Source: Roseomonas sp. AR75
Lineage (GTDB): Bacteria; Pseudomonadota; Alphaproteobacteria; Acetobacterales; Acetobacteraceae
NCBI RefSeq assembly: GCF_005222815.1
Contig: NZ_STGB01000003.1
Coordinates: forward strand, 310,001-374,000
Reading direction: 5' to 3'
DNA length: 64,000 bases
Below are positions 1-8,114 of the stretch, piece by piece (within the stretch, counting starts at the first letter, position 1; each line of letters starts with the position of its first letter). The notes under the pieces were generated by a model that did not search any database, was not told where the DNA came from, and saw nothing but the letters and a program-made list of their open reading frames with translations. A program made the translations under genes and the position numbers.

Positions 1-534
1 GTCTCCGCGGTGCTGATGGCGCATCGCGGCCTGGACACGCTGCTGGAGGCGATCGTGCTGGTCTTCGCCGTGCTGGCCGTTTGGTCCATGGCGGCGGACC
101 ATCGCTGGGGCGGCGCGCCCGGCCCGGTCTTCCCCCGTGCGGATCACGGGCCGCTCTCGCTGCTCGCGCGCATCCTCCCGCCGGTCGGCATCGTCATCGG
201 CATCTACATCGCCTGGGTCGGCACCGATGCGCCCGGCGGCAAGTTCCAGGGCGGCACGATCCTGGCCGCGATGTGGGTGCTGCCCTGGATCGCGGGGCTG
301 GCGCGGCCGCCTTCTGTCACCGATTGGCGCCTCAGGCTGATGATCGCCATCGGGCCGCTGACGTTCCTCGGCGTCGGGCTGGCGGGCTTCCTGATCGCCG
401 ACGGCTTCCTGGCCTATCCCGCCGGCTTCGCGAAGCCGCTGATCCTGCTGATCGAGGCGGCGATGACGCTCTCCGTCGCGGCCGCGCTGGCCTGCCTCAT
501 CGCCGGCCCGCCGGAGCGCAGGCGCCGCGCATGA
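1..534 (+). CDS. mnhB: Mrp/Mnh-type antiporter subunit B (5'-truncated)
   Basis: The frame is open to the left edge, so the N-terminus lies outside the window. The visible part starts with a DUF4040-like helix (D-T-L-L-E then a hydrophobic stretch) and continues into an MnhB domain with G-I-Y-I-A-W and G-G-K-F-Q-G-G-T, typical of subunit B of Mrp/Mnh cation:proton antiporters. These are multisubunit inner-membrane complexes related to complex I that exchange Na+ (or K+) for H+. The stop codon overlaps the next start as ATGA, so it is co-translated with mnhC. An internal GTG at 10 is unlikely to be the real start because homology-like sequence continues upstream. The family is clear; the transported ion cannot be read from the sequence. 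Confidence 0.8.
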   Translation, partial: VSAVLMAHRGLDTLLEAIVLVFAVLAVWSMAADHRWGGAPGPVFPRADHGPLSLLARILPPVGIVIGIYIAWVGTDAPGGKFQGGTILAAMWVLPWIAGLARPPSVTDWRLRLMIAIGPLTFLGVGLAGFLIADGFLAYPAGFAKPLILLIEAAMTLSVAAALACLIAGPPERRRRA

Positions 535-863
535 CGGGCACCGACATCCTGGCGCTCGCCGCCTGCGGCCTGGTTGCCATCGGGCTGTATGGCCTGGTCG
601 CGCAGGCCGAGGTGCTGCGCAAGATCATCGCCTTCAACCTGCTCGGCGCCGGCGTCTTCCTGCTGTTCGGCGTGGTGGCGCGGCGCGGCGCCGCGGCCGG
701 CCTCGGCGGCGATCCCGTGCCGCAGGCCATGGTCATCACCGGCCTCGTCGTCGCCTTCGCCGCCACCGCGCTCGCGCTGGTGCTGACGCTGCGCCTCTAC
801 CAGATCGCCGGCGCGGCGACCGTCGCCGAGGATCCGCCCGAACGCACGGCATCGGAGCCGTGA
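531..863 (+). CDS. mnhC: Antiporter subunit C / NuoK-like protein
   Basis: A 110-residue protein with three predicted membrane helices. It matches the MnhC/NuoK family in length and pattern: a first helix, then L-R-K-I-I-A-F-N-L-L-G-A-G-V-F, then D-P-V-P-Q-A-M-V-I-T-G-L-V-V. In MnhC and NuoK this last region carries the second helix of the module. The start ATG overlaps the mnhB stop and the stop overlaps the GTG of the next gene, so the four antiporter genes form a tight translationally coupled unit. NuoK of complex I is the main alternative, but the neighbours make an Mrp-like complex much more likely. Confidence 0.85.
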   Translation: MTGTDILALAACGLVAIGLYGLVAQAEVLRKIIAFNLLGAGVFLLFGVVARRGAAAGLGGDPVPQAMVITGLVVAFAATALALVLTLRLYQIAGAATVAEDPPERTASEP

Positions 864-2338
864 CCGCGACGACGCAAGGCGGCTGGCTGCTGGTGATGGC
901 GCTGACGCTGCCGGCGGGCGCCATGCTGCTCGCCTTCGTGGCGGGCGGGCGGCATGCGCGCACCATCAGCCTGGCGGCGCTGGGGCTGTGGCTGGTGATC
1001 GCCTTTGCCATTGCGGCGCAGGTGCAGTCCGGCGGCGCGCCGCTCTCCTATGTGATCGGCGGCTGGCAGCCGCCGCTCGGCATGGCGCTGCGCGCCGATG
1101 GGCTTTCCGCCGCGATGCTGCTGACCGGCGCCGTCGTGCTGCTCGCGGTCGCGCTGTTCGGCCGCACGCCCTACGACACACCGCGCGGTGCGCCGGAGAG
1201 TCGCGCCGCCTACGCCTTCTGGTGCTTCGTACCGGCGCTGGCCGCGTCCCTCGCCGCGGCGTTCCTCGGCGGCGACCTGTTCAACCTCTTCGTCGCGCTG
1301 GAGATGCTGACCTTCACCGCGCTGGCGCTCGCCTGCCTCGACGGCCGCCCGAGCCAGTTCAAGTCGGAGCTGCGCTACCTTCTCTTCGCGCTGATCGGAT
1401 CCGTGCTGTACCTGCTCGGCACCGGGCTGCTCTACGGCGCCTATGGCACGCTCGACATCGCGCTGCTGGCGGGGCGCACGCGGGCCGATGCGCCGACCAT
1501 GGTGGCGGGCGCGCTGATGACGGCGGGGCTCATCGCCAAGATGGCGCTGTTTCCGCTGCATCTCTGGCTGCCGCCCGCGCATGCCGGCGCGCCGGCCGCG
1601 GCTTCGGCGCTGCTGTCGGGCCTGGTCGTGAAGGGCGCCTTCGTGCTGCTGCTGCGCCTGTGGTTCTGGGTGCTGCCCGCGCCCTTCGTGCTCGGCGGCG
1701 CCTCGGTGCTGGCGGCACTCGGCGCGACCGCCATCGTCGTCGGCAGCGTCGTCGCGCTGCGGCAGGAGCGGCTGAAGCTGCTCGTCGCGTATTCGACCGT
1801 CGCGCAGATGGGCTACCTGTTCCTGATGTTCCCGCTGCTCGCCGCGGCGGATGCCGAGACCGCCTCCCGCGCCTGGCTCGGCGGCGTGCTGCAGGCGATT
1901 TCCCATGCGCTCGCCAAGGCCGCGATGTTCCTCGGCGCCGGGCTGGTCGCGGCCTCGCTCGGGCATGACCGCGTGAATGCGCTCGGCGGCGCGGCGCGCG
2001 CCATGCCGGTCACCGTCATCGCCTTCGCGCTCGGCGGCCTGTCGCTCATGGGCCTGCCGCCCAGCGGCGGCTTCAGCGCGAAATGGCTGCTGCTGCGCGC
2101 CTCGGTCGAGACCGGGCAGTGGTGGTGGTCACTGGTGATCCTCGCGGGCGGGCTGCTGACCGGCGGCTACGTGTATCGCATCGTCGCCGCCGCGCTGTCG
2201 GCGCCGGCGCCGGGCTGCATGGCGCGGCCCGTGCCGCGGGCGCAGGAGTATTGCGTGCTGGCGCTCGCTGTCGCCTCGATGCTGCTCGGCGTGCTGCCGC
2301 TCTACGCCTTCGGCCTCGTGCGCGTGGGCGCGCCATGA
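860..2338 (+). CDS. mnhD: Proton-conducting antiporter subunit D-like
   Basis: A 492-residue polytopic protein of the proton_antipo_M family (MnhD/NuoM/NuoN). The central part has K-M-A-L-F-P-L-H-L-W-L-P followed by A-H-A-G-A-P and an S-G-L-V-V-K segment; the buried lysines and histidine of these motifs line the proton path in the family. A later S-H-A-L-A-K-A-A-M-F-L segment is the second conserved half-channel. The start is GTG at 860 within a GTGA overlap with mnhC; an alternative in-frame ATG at 896 would lose the first helix. It should form one of the two ion-translocating modules of the complex together with the following gene. Confidence 0.85.
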   Translation: MTATTQGGWLLVMALTLPAGAMLLAFVAGGRHARTISLAALGLWLVIAFAIAAQVQSGGAPLSYVIGGWQPPLGMALRADGLSAAMLLTGAVVLLAVALFGRTPYDTPRGAPESRAAYAFWCFVPALAASLAAAFLGGDLFNLFVALEMLTFTALALACLDGRPSQFKSELRYLLFALIGSVLYLLGTGLLYGAYGTLDIALLAGRTRADAPTMVAGALMTAGLIAKMALFPLHLWLPPAHAGAPAAASALLSGLVVKGAFVLLLRLWFWVLPAPFVLGGASVLAALGATAIVVGSVVALRQERLKLLVAYSTVAQMGYLFLMFPLLAAADAETASRAWLGGVLQAISHALAKAAMFLGAGLVAASLGHDRVNALGGAARAMPVTVIAFALGGLSLMGLPPSGGFSAKWLLLRASVETGQWWWSLVILAGGLLTGGYVYRIVAAALSAPAPGCMARPVPRAQEYCVLALAVASMLLGVLPLYAFGLVRVGAP

Positions 2339-3939
2339 GTTTCTTGCTCGTTCTCGCGCCGCTCGCACCCTTGGCGATGCTGTTCGCGCTCGCCTGGCCG
2401 AAGGTGCGCGCGACGGTGCAGAGGTTGCTCTGGGCGGCGCCGCTGCCCGCGCTGCTTGTCGCGCTGCTCCTCGGCCATGTGCCGCCGCTGGTGGCGGATG
2501 CCGGCGGGTTGCGCCTGACGCTGCTGCTCGATGCGCCCGGCGCGCTGCTGCTCGGCGGCGCGGCGCTGCTCTGGGGTGCGGCGGGGCTCTACGCGCGCGC
2601 CTATCTCGGCGACCAGCCGCGCTTCGCCGCCTGGTGGCTGCTGACGCAATCCGGCAGCCTCGGTGTCTTCATCGCCGGCGACCTCGGCAGCTTCTACCTC
2701 GCCTTCGCGGTCGCGAGCCTCGCCGGCTTCGGCCTCGTGGTGCAGGACGGCACGGCGGCGGCGGTGCGCGCCGGCGCGCTCTACCTGTTCCTGGCGGTGC
2801 TCGGCGAGATCGCCTTGCTGCTCGGCTTCGCCCTGCTGGCCACCGCGGCGCCGGGCGACTCTATCGCCATCGCCGATGTCGTGCCGCCGCTCGCCACCTA
2901 TCCGGGCGGGCACATCACGGCGCTGCTGCTGGTGCTCGGCTTCGGGCTGAAGATGGGGCTGGTGCCGCTGCATGTCTGGCTGCCGGTCGCGCATCCCGCC
3001 GCGCCGATGCCGGCCTCCGCGGTGCTGAGCGGCGTGATCGTGAAGGCCGGCGTGATCGGGCTGATCCGCTTCCTGCCGGATGACGGCGCACCGGCCGGCT
3101 GGGGCATGGCCCTGACGGTGATCGGCTTCCTGACGGCCTATTGGGGCGTGGCCGCGGGGCTGACGCAGCGCAATCCGAAGACCGTGCTGGCTTATTCCAC
3201 CGTCAGCCAGATGGGCGTCGTCGGTGCGGTGCTCGGCATGGGCATCGTGCTCGGCATCGCCGATGGCGGGCTGCACGCGGCCTTCTACGCGCTGCACCAC
3301 ATGCTGGCGAAGGGCGCGCTGTTCCTCGGCGTCGGCGTGGCGCTGGCCAGCGGCCGCGAATCGCGGCGCTGGGTGCTGCCGCTGGCGCTGCTGCTGGCGC
3401 TCGGCTTCGGCGGGCTGCCGCCCACCGGCGGCGCGCTGGCCAAGGCGGCAGTGAAGGACGAGCTCGGCGCCGGCCTCGCCGCCTGGTGCGCGGCGCTGTC
3501 GGCCTTCGGCTCGACGCTGCTGATGCTGCACTTCGTGCGGCGCGTGACGGAGGCGGCCGGCGAGGGCCACGCCGCGCGCCCCGCGCCCGGACTGCTGTGG
3601 CCCTGGCTCGGCCTGGGCGGCGCGGCACTGCTGCTGCCCTGGGCGCTGCTGCCGATGGTTGGCGCCGATGCGGGAAAGATGTGGAGCATGGCGGCGATCG
3701 CGCCCGTGCTGCTCGGCGCGGCGCTGTCCTGGCCGTGGATGCGCTGGGCGGACCGGGTGCCGGCGCTGCCGGAAGGCGATTTGCTGGTGCTGGCGAAGCG
3801 CGGCGCCGCCCCGCGCGAGGCCCTGGGCCGCGCCATCCTGCGCTTCGAGATGCTGTTCAGGCCCTGGCCGGCCGCGGGTCTGTCGCTGCTCGGCGTGGTG
3901 CTCGCACTGATCGCCGCGATGGCCGCGGCGCGAAGCTGA
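2335..3939 (+). CDS. Second complex-I-like proton-conducting subunit
   Basis: A 534-residue membrane protein of the same proton_antipo_M family but distinct from the preceding subunit. It has K-M-G-L-V-P-L-H-V-W-L-P, then A-H-P-A-A-P-M-P-A-S-A-V-L-S-G-V-I-V-K-A-G and H-H-M-L-A-K-G-A-L-F, the usual channel lysine/histidine motifs. A soluble stretch near residues 460-500 links to a last helix. The start ATG overlaps the previous stop (ATGA). Two D-like subunits next to B and C also occur in some group-4 hydrogenase-related antiporter clusters. Whether this is MnhA-like, MnhD-like or NuoL-like cannot be settled by eye. A perfect hairpin follows directly. Confidence 0.8.
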   Translation: MSFLLVLAPLAPLAMLFALAWPKVRATVQRLLWAAPLPALLVALLLGHVPPLVADAGGLRLTLLLDAPGALLLGGAALLWGAAGLYARAYLGDQPRFAAWWLLTQSGSLGVFIAGDLGSFYLAFAVASLAGFGLVVQDGTAAAVRAGALYLFLAVLGEIALLLGFALLATAAPGDSIAIADVVPPLATYPGGHITALLLVLGFGLKMGLVPLHVWLPVAHPAAPMPASAVLSGVIVKAGVIGLIRFLPDDGAPAGWGMALTVIGFLTAYWGVAAGLTQRNPKTVLAYSTVSQMGVVGAVLGMGIVLGIADGGLHAAFYALHHMLAKGALFLGVGVALASGRESRRWVLPLALLLALGFGGLPPTGGALAKAAVKDELGAGLAAWCAALSAFGSTLLMLHFVRRVTEAAGEGHAARPAPGLLWPWLGLGGAALLLPWALLPMVGADAGKMWSMAAIAPVLLGAALSWPWMRWADRVPALPEGDLLVLAKRGAAPREALGRAILRFEMLFRPWPAAGLSLLGVVLALIAAMAAARS

Positions 3940-3944
3940 CCGAA

Positions 3945-3972
3945 CCCCTCCCCCGCCTGCGCGGGGGAGGGG
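3945..3972. terminator. Perfect 12-bp hairpin between convergent genes
   Basis: CCCCTCCCCCGC and GCGGGGGAGGGG form a perfect 12-bp stem with a 4-nt loop (CTGC), between the end of the antiporter operon and the end of the DUF2076 gene. No U-tract follows on either strand. It may work as a bidirectional terminator or be a REP-like palindrome; a near-copy lies at 49832-49855. Confidence 0.6.
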
Positions 3973-3980
3973 AACGCGGA

Positions 3981-4691
3981 TCAGATCTCCTCGTCGTAGC
4001 CGCCGCCATCGTCATAGGCGCCGGCATCGTCCTGACCGTAGCCGCCGCCCTGGTCATAGGCCGCGGCATCGTCGGCCGGCGCCGCGCCCGGATCGGTCCA
4101 GGGCGAGGAGGTCGGCACCGCATCCTGGCCGAAGGCGCCGGCTGTCGCCGCCTCCGCCGCGCCGCCGCCCGAGAAGGCCGACATCAGCGCATTGCCCAGC
4201 ATCATGCCGCCGGCGACACCCACCGCCGTCATCATCGCGGTGCCGAGGAAGCCCGAGCCGCCGCGCTGCATCGCCGCCGGGTTGTAGCCGGGCGGATACT
4301 GCGGCTGCGGCCGGGGCGGCATCGCCGCTGGACGGCCGCCGCCACCGAACAGGCCGCCGAGCATGCCGCGATTCTGCGCGGCCTGGCCCTGGCGCGTAGC
4401 GTTCTCCTTCTCCCACTCCAGCTGCTGGATGCGATTCTGCATCTCCACCAGCGCGGCCTCCTGCACGAAGGCCATCTGGGTCAGGCGGTAGCGCGCCTCC
4501 GGGTAGCGGGCCATGAGGTCGGCGATCAGCCGGTCGGCCTCGGGGTCCACGGGCGGCAGCGGGGGCTGCGCCGGCTGCGCGCCGCCGCCCAGCGCGCCCC
4601 AGGGCGAGGCCGGGCGGGCCGGCGCCGCGCCGGCGGCGCCGCTCACCCGCTCCACGAAGCTGGTGATGATCCGGCGTTCCTCGTCGGTCAT
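3981..4691 (-). CDS. DUF2076 family protein
   Basis: A 236-residue protein starting M-T-D-E-E-R-R-I-I-T-S-F, the usual DUF2076 N-terminus. A short coiled region around residues 75-105 (M-Q-N-R-I-Q-Q-L-E-W-E) is followed by a Gly/Pro/Gln-rich linker. Then comes one hydrophobic Gly-rich segment (F-L-G-T-A-M-M-T-A-V-G-V-A-G-G) and a disordered acidic tail with repeated Gly-Gly-Gly-Tyr. DUF2076 proteins are of unknown function and are often annotated as periplasmic ligand-binding sensors without experimental support. It is a single gene, convergent with the antiporter operon. Confidence 0.75.
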   Translation of the reverse strand: MTDEERRIITSFVERVSGAAGAAPARPASPWGALGGGAQPAQPPLPPVDPEADRLIADLMARYPEARYRLTQMAFVQEAALVEMQNRIQQLEWEKENATRQGQAAQNRGMLGGLFGGGGRPAAMPPRPQPQYPPGYNPAAMQRGGSGFLGTAMMTAVGVAGGMMLGNALMSAFSGGGAAEAATAGAFGQDAVPTSSPWTDPGAAPADDAAAYDQGGGYGQDDAGAYDDGGGYDEEI

Positions 4692-4851
4692 CGTCGTCAG
4701 ATGTCCTCTTCACTGGCCGTGCGGCCTGGGATCGCGGGCGGGTCGGGTCGGCAAGGCGCCCGCGCAACCTTACCGACTGTTCATGTAGGCCGGAACGTGG
4801 CCCACCCCAAGGGGCTTTTCAAGCGTCGGCCGCGTGACGATCCGCAACGGA

Positions 4852-5277
4852 TCAGGCGGAGATCCGCGGCGGCAGGCCGAGCCGCCGCCATTCGATCACC
4901 GGGCAGCGGTCCATCACCACGATCACCCCGGCCGCGCGCGCCCGCGCCGCCGCCGCCGCGTCCACCACGCCCAGCTGCAGCCAGACGGAGCGCGCACCGA
5001 GTCGCACCGCCTCGTCCATCACCGCCCCGGCGAGGCTGCTGCGGCGGAACACGTCCACCATGTCCAGCGGCTTCGCCTGCTCCAGCCCGGCCAGCGCCGC
5101 GCGTCCATGGATCTCCCGCCCGGCGAGCGTCGGGTTCACCGGCACGGCGTCGTAGCCACGCGCAAGCAGGAAGCCGAAGACGCCGTGGCTCGGCCGGTCC
5201 GGCCGGTCGGAGGCGCCGACCACCGCGATCCGGCGCGTCGACAGCAGCAGGTCGCGGATGGTCGCGTCCTCGTCCAC
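4852..5277 (-). CDS. CoA-binding (YccU-like) protein
   Basis: A 141-residue Rossmann-type protein. I-A-V-V-G-A-S-D-R-P near residue 17 is the nucleotide/CoA-binding glycine-rich loop, then V-P-V-N-P-T-L-A-G-R-E-I-H-G and W-L-Q-L-G-V-V, the hallmark order of the CoA_binding_2 family (E. coli YccU). Its substrate and role are unknown; some relatives form the N-terminal domain of acyl-CoA synthetases. The start is GTG at 5277, with AAAGGA about 7 nt upstream. It lies 28 bp downstream of the zinc-ribbon gene on the same strand and may share its transcript. Confidence 0.75.
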   Translation of the reverse strand: MDEDATIRDLLLSTRRIAVVGASDRPDRPSHGVFGFLLARGYDAVPVNPTLAGREIHGRAALAGLEQAKPLDMVDVFRRSSLAGAVMDEAVRLGARSVWLQLGVVDAAAAARARAAGVIVVMDRCPVIEWRRLGLPPRISA

Positions 5278-5305
5278 GCTTCGTCCTTTCGCGGCAAAGG
5301 CCGCC

Positions 5306-5797
5306 CTATCGCATCCCGAAGGCCTGGTAGACCCGCGCTGCCGGCGGCCAGGCCTCGACGATCTCCGCGTGGTATTCGAAGGTCGCCCAGCCCGCCGCGC
5401 CGAGCACGCCGAGCGAAATCGCCCAGGCCAGTGCCAGCGAAGCGCCGGTGCGCCGCGCAGGTTCCGGCGCGTCGGGCCGAACCGGGGGCTCGATCGGCGG
5501 CAGCGGGGCGGGCGGCGGGCGGCGCTCCGCCAAGGGGGGGGGCCGCGGCGCGGGCGGCTCCGGCGGTGGCTCCGGCGCCGGGGGCTCGGGCGCCGGGGGG
5601 GGCTCGGGCGCGGGCTGCGCGACCGGCGGTTCCCCGGCGGCCGCCGGCGGGAGGGCGGGTGCGGGCGGCGGCGCCTCGGCCGGCCTGGCCTCGAACTGAT
5701 GGCCGCAGCGGGCGCAGCGCAACAGCCGGGCGCCGCCGGTGAGCAGCGACTCCGGCACCTCGTATTCGGCCGAGCAGTTCGGACAGGCGATACGCAT
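5306..5797 (-). CDS. MJ0042-type zinc-ribbon, Pro-rich single-pass protein
   Basis: A 163-residue protein. Residues 1-37 form an MJ0042 zinc ribbon with cysteine pairs C5-x2-C8 and C28-x2-C31. Residues 40 to about 115 are an extreme Pro/Ala/Glu-rich low-complexity linker. One predicted membrane helix follows (A-W-A-I-S-L-G-V-L-G-A-A-G-W-A) and a short C-terminal tail. Genes of this architecture are often divergent from ftsE in alphaproteobacteria, as here (120 bp between starts), which suggests an envelope or division link. The molecular function is unknown. The start is the ATG directly preceding the first cysteine motif. Confidence 0.7.
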   Translation of the reverse strand: MRIACPNCSAEYEVPESLLTGGARLLRCARCGHQFEARPAEAPPPAPALPPAAAGEPPVAQPAPEPPPAPEPPAPEPPPEPPAPRPPPLAERRPPPAPLPPIEPPVRPDAPEPARRTGASLALAWAISLGVLGAAGWATFEYHAEIVEAWPPAARVYQAFGMR

Positions 5798-5917
5798 CGG
5801 AGACCGAATGTGATCGGCGCGGCGCAAAGGCGCAATGACCCGCGTGCCGAAGCCCGGTGCGGCGGTGCTGCGCGATCGCCTCTTGGCGGGCGGGGCGGCA
5901 CGGGGCAGACAGGCCGC

Positions 5918-6649
5918 ATGATCCGCTTCGAGGCGGTCGGCCTGCGCTATCCCGGCGGCGGTCCCCTGCGCGGCGCATGGGGGCCGGAAGCGCTCACCGA
6001 CATCACCTTCGCGTTGCCACGCGGCTCCTTCACCTGGCTGCTCGGCGCGTCCGGCGCCGGCAAGTCCTCGGTGCTGCGGCTGATGCATCTCGCGCTGCGC
6101 CCGACGCGCGGCGAGGTGGAGGTGCTGGGGCTGCGACTCGCCCGCGCCCCGCGCGACGCGCTGCCGCCGGTGCGGCGGCGCATCGGCGTCGTGTTCCAGG
6201 ATTTCCGGCTGCTGCCCTACCTGTCCGTCTTCGACAACGTCGCGCTGCCGCTGCGCCTGGCGGGGCGCGCGGAAGCCTCGCTGCGGGCCGATGTGTCGGA
6301 GATGCTGCGCTGGGTCGGGCTGGAAGCGAAGGCGCAATCCTCTCCGCTCGAGCTCTCCGGGGGCGAGCAGCAACGGATCGCCATCGCCCGCGCCGTGGTG
6401 CACCGGCCGGAGTTGCTGGTGGCCGACGAGCCCACCGGCAACCTGGATACGCGGCAGGCGCGCCGCCTGCTGGCGCTGCTGCGGGAGATGAACCGACTCG
6501 GCACCACCGTGGTCGTCGCCAGTCACGACGAGGAGCTGGTGGCGCGCTTCCCGGCGCCCTCGCTGTTCCTGCATGAGGGAAGGCTGCACGACCCCGACAA
6601 CGCACGCGGCCTGGATGCCTGGCCGGAGGATGACGGTGCGCTTGAGTAG
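5918..6649 (+). CDS. ftsE: Cell division ATP-binding protein FtsE
   Basis: A 243-residue ABC ATPase. Walker A is G-A-S-G-A-G-K-S-S, the signature is L-S-G-G-E-Q-Q-R, Walker B is [12 protein letters not shown], and the switch histidine is in A-S-H-D. The D-E-P-T-G-N-L-D motif and the following ftsX identify it as FtsE rather than LolD, its closest relative. FtsEX sits at the division septum and activates peptidoglycan hydrolases through periplasmic partners. It is the first gene of an ftsE-ftsX-ydcF-like-plsC operon; only 8 bp separate it from ftsX. Confidence 0.9.
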   Translation: MIRFEAVGLRYPGGGPLRGAWGPEALTDITFALPRGSFTWLLGASGAGKSSVLRLMHLALRPTRGEVEVLGLRLARAPRDALPPVRRRIGVVFQDFRLLPYLSVFDNVALPLRLAGRAEASLRADVSEMLRWVGLEAKAQSSPLELSGGEQQRIAIARAVVHRPELLVADEPTGNLDTRQARRLLALLREMNRLGTTVVVASHDEELVARFPAPSLFLHEGRLHDPDNARGLDAWPEDDGALE

Positions 6650-6657
6650 TCCCGCGC

Positions 6658-7530
6658 ATGGCTAGGCGTGCCCGCTATTCGCGCGACCCGCTCGGGCTGC
6701 GCCGCGCCCTGGCAGGCTGGCTGCTGCCCGGCCTGGTCGCGGCGATGGCGCTGCTGGCGGCACTGGCCGTCGCCGGTGCGCAGGGCGCAGCCGCGCTGGC
6801 CGAGCGATGGCAGCGCGGCGCCGCCGCAGCCGTCACGGTGCAGTTGCCGGATTCCGACGCGGCGCGGGTGGAGCGCGCCATCGCCGCGCTGCGCCGCATG
6901 CCAGAGGTGTCGGAGGCAAGCGCCATGGACCAGGAACGCCTGGCCGAGCTGCTGCGCCCCTGGCTCGGCGGCAGCGCGGGCCTGCCGCTGCCGGCCGTGA
7001 TCGAGGTGCGGCTGCGCGACACCAGCGTCGATCCCGTGCTGATCGGCGATCGCCTGGCGGCCAGCGTGCCGGGCGCCGTGATCGAGGCGCACGGCCTCTG
7101 GGTGCAGCGCCTCGCGGCGCTGGCGCGCAGCCTGCAGGGCCTGTCCTGGGTGATCCTGGCGCTGGTCGCGGCGGTTGCCGCCGCCGTCGTCGCGGTGGCG
7201 ACCCGCGCCGGCCTCGCCGCGCGACGCGATGCGGTCGAGGTGCTGCACGGGCTGGGCGCGGAGGACCGCTACATCGCCGGCCGCTTCGCGCGGCGCCTCG
7301 GCCTGCTCGCCGCCGGCGGCGCGCTGGCCGGCACGATCGCGGCGGTGCCGGCGCTGGCCCTTCTGGCCGACCTCGCCGCACCCTGGATCGGCGCCGGCAC
7401 GGGGGGCATGGCGCAATCCTGGGCGCTGCTGCCCTGGCCAGCCCTGGCCGCCGTGCCGCCCTTCGCCTTCCTGGTGGGCTGGGGCACCGCCCAGGCCACC
7501 GTGCGCCGCTGGCTGAGGCGCCTGCCGTGA
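6658..7530 (+). CDS. ftsX: Cell division protein FtsX
   Basis: A 290-residue membrane protein. One helix near residues 22-42 is followed by an approximately 110-residue periplasmic domain and three C-terminal helices (around residues 165-185, 215-240 and 255-280), the four-helix FtsX topology. It is the membrane partner of FtsE and transmits ATP hydrolysis to cell-wall hydrolases. The start ATG at 6658 follows ftsE by 8 bp, and the stop overlaps the GTG of the next gene as GTGA. Sequence conservation in FtsX is low, so the call rests mainly on topology, length and the adjacent ftsE. Confidence 0.85.
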   Translation: MARRARYSRDPLGLRRALAGWLLPGLVAAMALLAALAVAGAQGAAALAERWQRGAAAAVTVQLPDSDAARVERAIAALRRMPEVSEASAMDQERLAELLRPWLGGSAGLPLPAVIEVRLRDTSVDPVLIGDRLAASVPGAVIEAHGLWVQRLAALARSLQGLSWVILALVAAVAAAVVAVATRAGLAARRDAVEVLHGLGAEDRYIAGRFARRLGLLAAGGALAGTIAAVPALALLADLAAPWIGAGTGGMAQSWALLPWPALAAVPPFAFLVGWGTAQATVRRWLRRLP

Positions 7531-8114
7531 GGTCCTGGCTGCGCTGGATCCTGCCGCCGCTGGCGGTGCTGCTGCTGCTCGGCCTGGGCTTCCTGTGGTT
7601 CCTTCAGGCGGCGCATCAGGCGCGGGCGGAGCCGGGGCGGCGGACCGACGGCATCGTCGTGCTGACCGGCGGCGGGGGGCGGGTGGAGGCGGGCCTTGCC
7701 CTGCTGGAGAACGGCGCCGCACCACGTCTGCTGATCTCCGGCGCGGCCCCGGGGCTGACGCTGGCGGCGCTGGCGCGGGCCAATGGGCGCCAGCCCACCG
7801 CGCTGGCCGGAAAGGTGGATCTCGGCCATGCCGCAGCCACCACCACGGGCAATGCCGTGGAGACGGCGGCCTGGGCGCGGGCGCATGGGCTGCGGTCGCT
7901 CCGCGTCGTCACCGCCGACTACCACCTGCCACGTGCGATGCTGGAACTGCGCCGGGCGATGCCGGAGGTCGTGCTGCTGCCGAACCCGGTGGCGCCGCCC
8001 GCGCTCTCCGCCAGCCGCCGCGCGTGGCTGCTGGCGCTGGAATACGCGAAGCTCGGCGCGGCGGCGACAGGTCTTGGCGCGCTGCTGCCGGCGCGCGAGA
8101 CAGCGCGCTCATGA
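7527..8114 (+). CDS. YdcF/SanA-like DUF218 protein
   Basis: A 195-residue protein with one N-terminal membrane anchor (residues 7-27) and a DUF218 domain. The domain shows D-G-I-V-V-L-T-G-G-G-G-R, then L-L-I-S-G, T-T-T-G-N-A-V-E-T-A and V-T-A-D-Y-H-L-P-R-A. This order is shared by the ElyC/SanA/YdcF group, some of which affect envelope integrity and lipid-carrier metabolism. The GTG start overlaps the ftsX stop, and its stop overlaps the plsC ATG. Such a gene between ftsX and plsC supports an envelope role, but its reaction is unknown. Confidence 0.8.
   Translation: MRSWLRWILPPLAVLLLLGLGFLWFLQAAHQARAEPGRRTDGIVVLTGGGGRVEAGLALLENGAAPRLLISGAAPGLTLAALARANGRQPTALAGKVDLGHAAATTTGNAVETAAWARAHGLRSLRVVTADYHLPRAMLELRRAMPEVVLLPNPVAPPALSASRRAWLLALEYAKLGAAATGLGALLPARETARS

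Noticed and set aside
4820..4840. CCCCAAGGGGCTTTT near the CoA-binding gene
   Set aside because: The stem is only 4 bp and the T-run is on the plus strand, opposite to the gene that ends there.
5450..5700. Gly/Ser-rich plus-strand frame
   Set aside because: It is the mirror of the Pro/Glu-rich linker of the zinc-ribbon protein.
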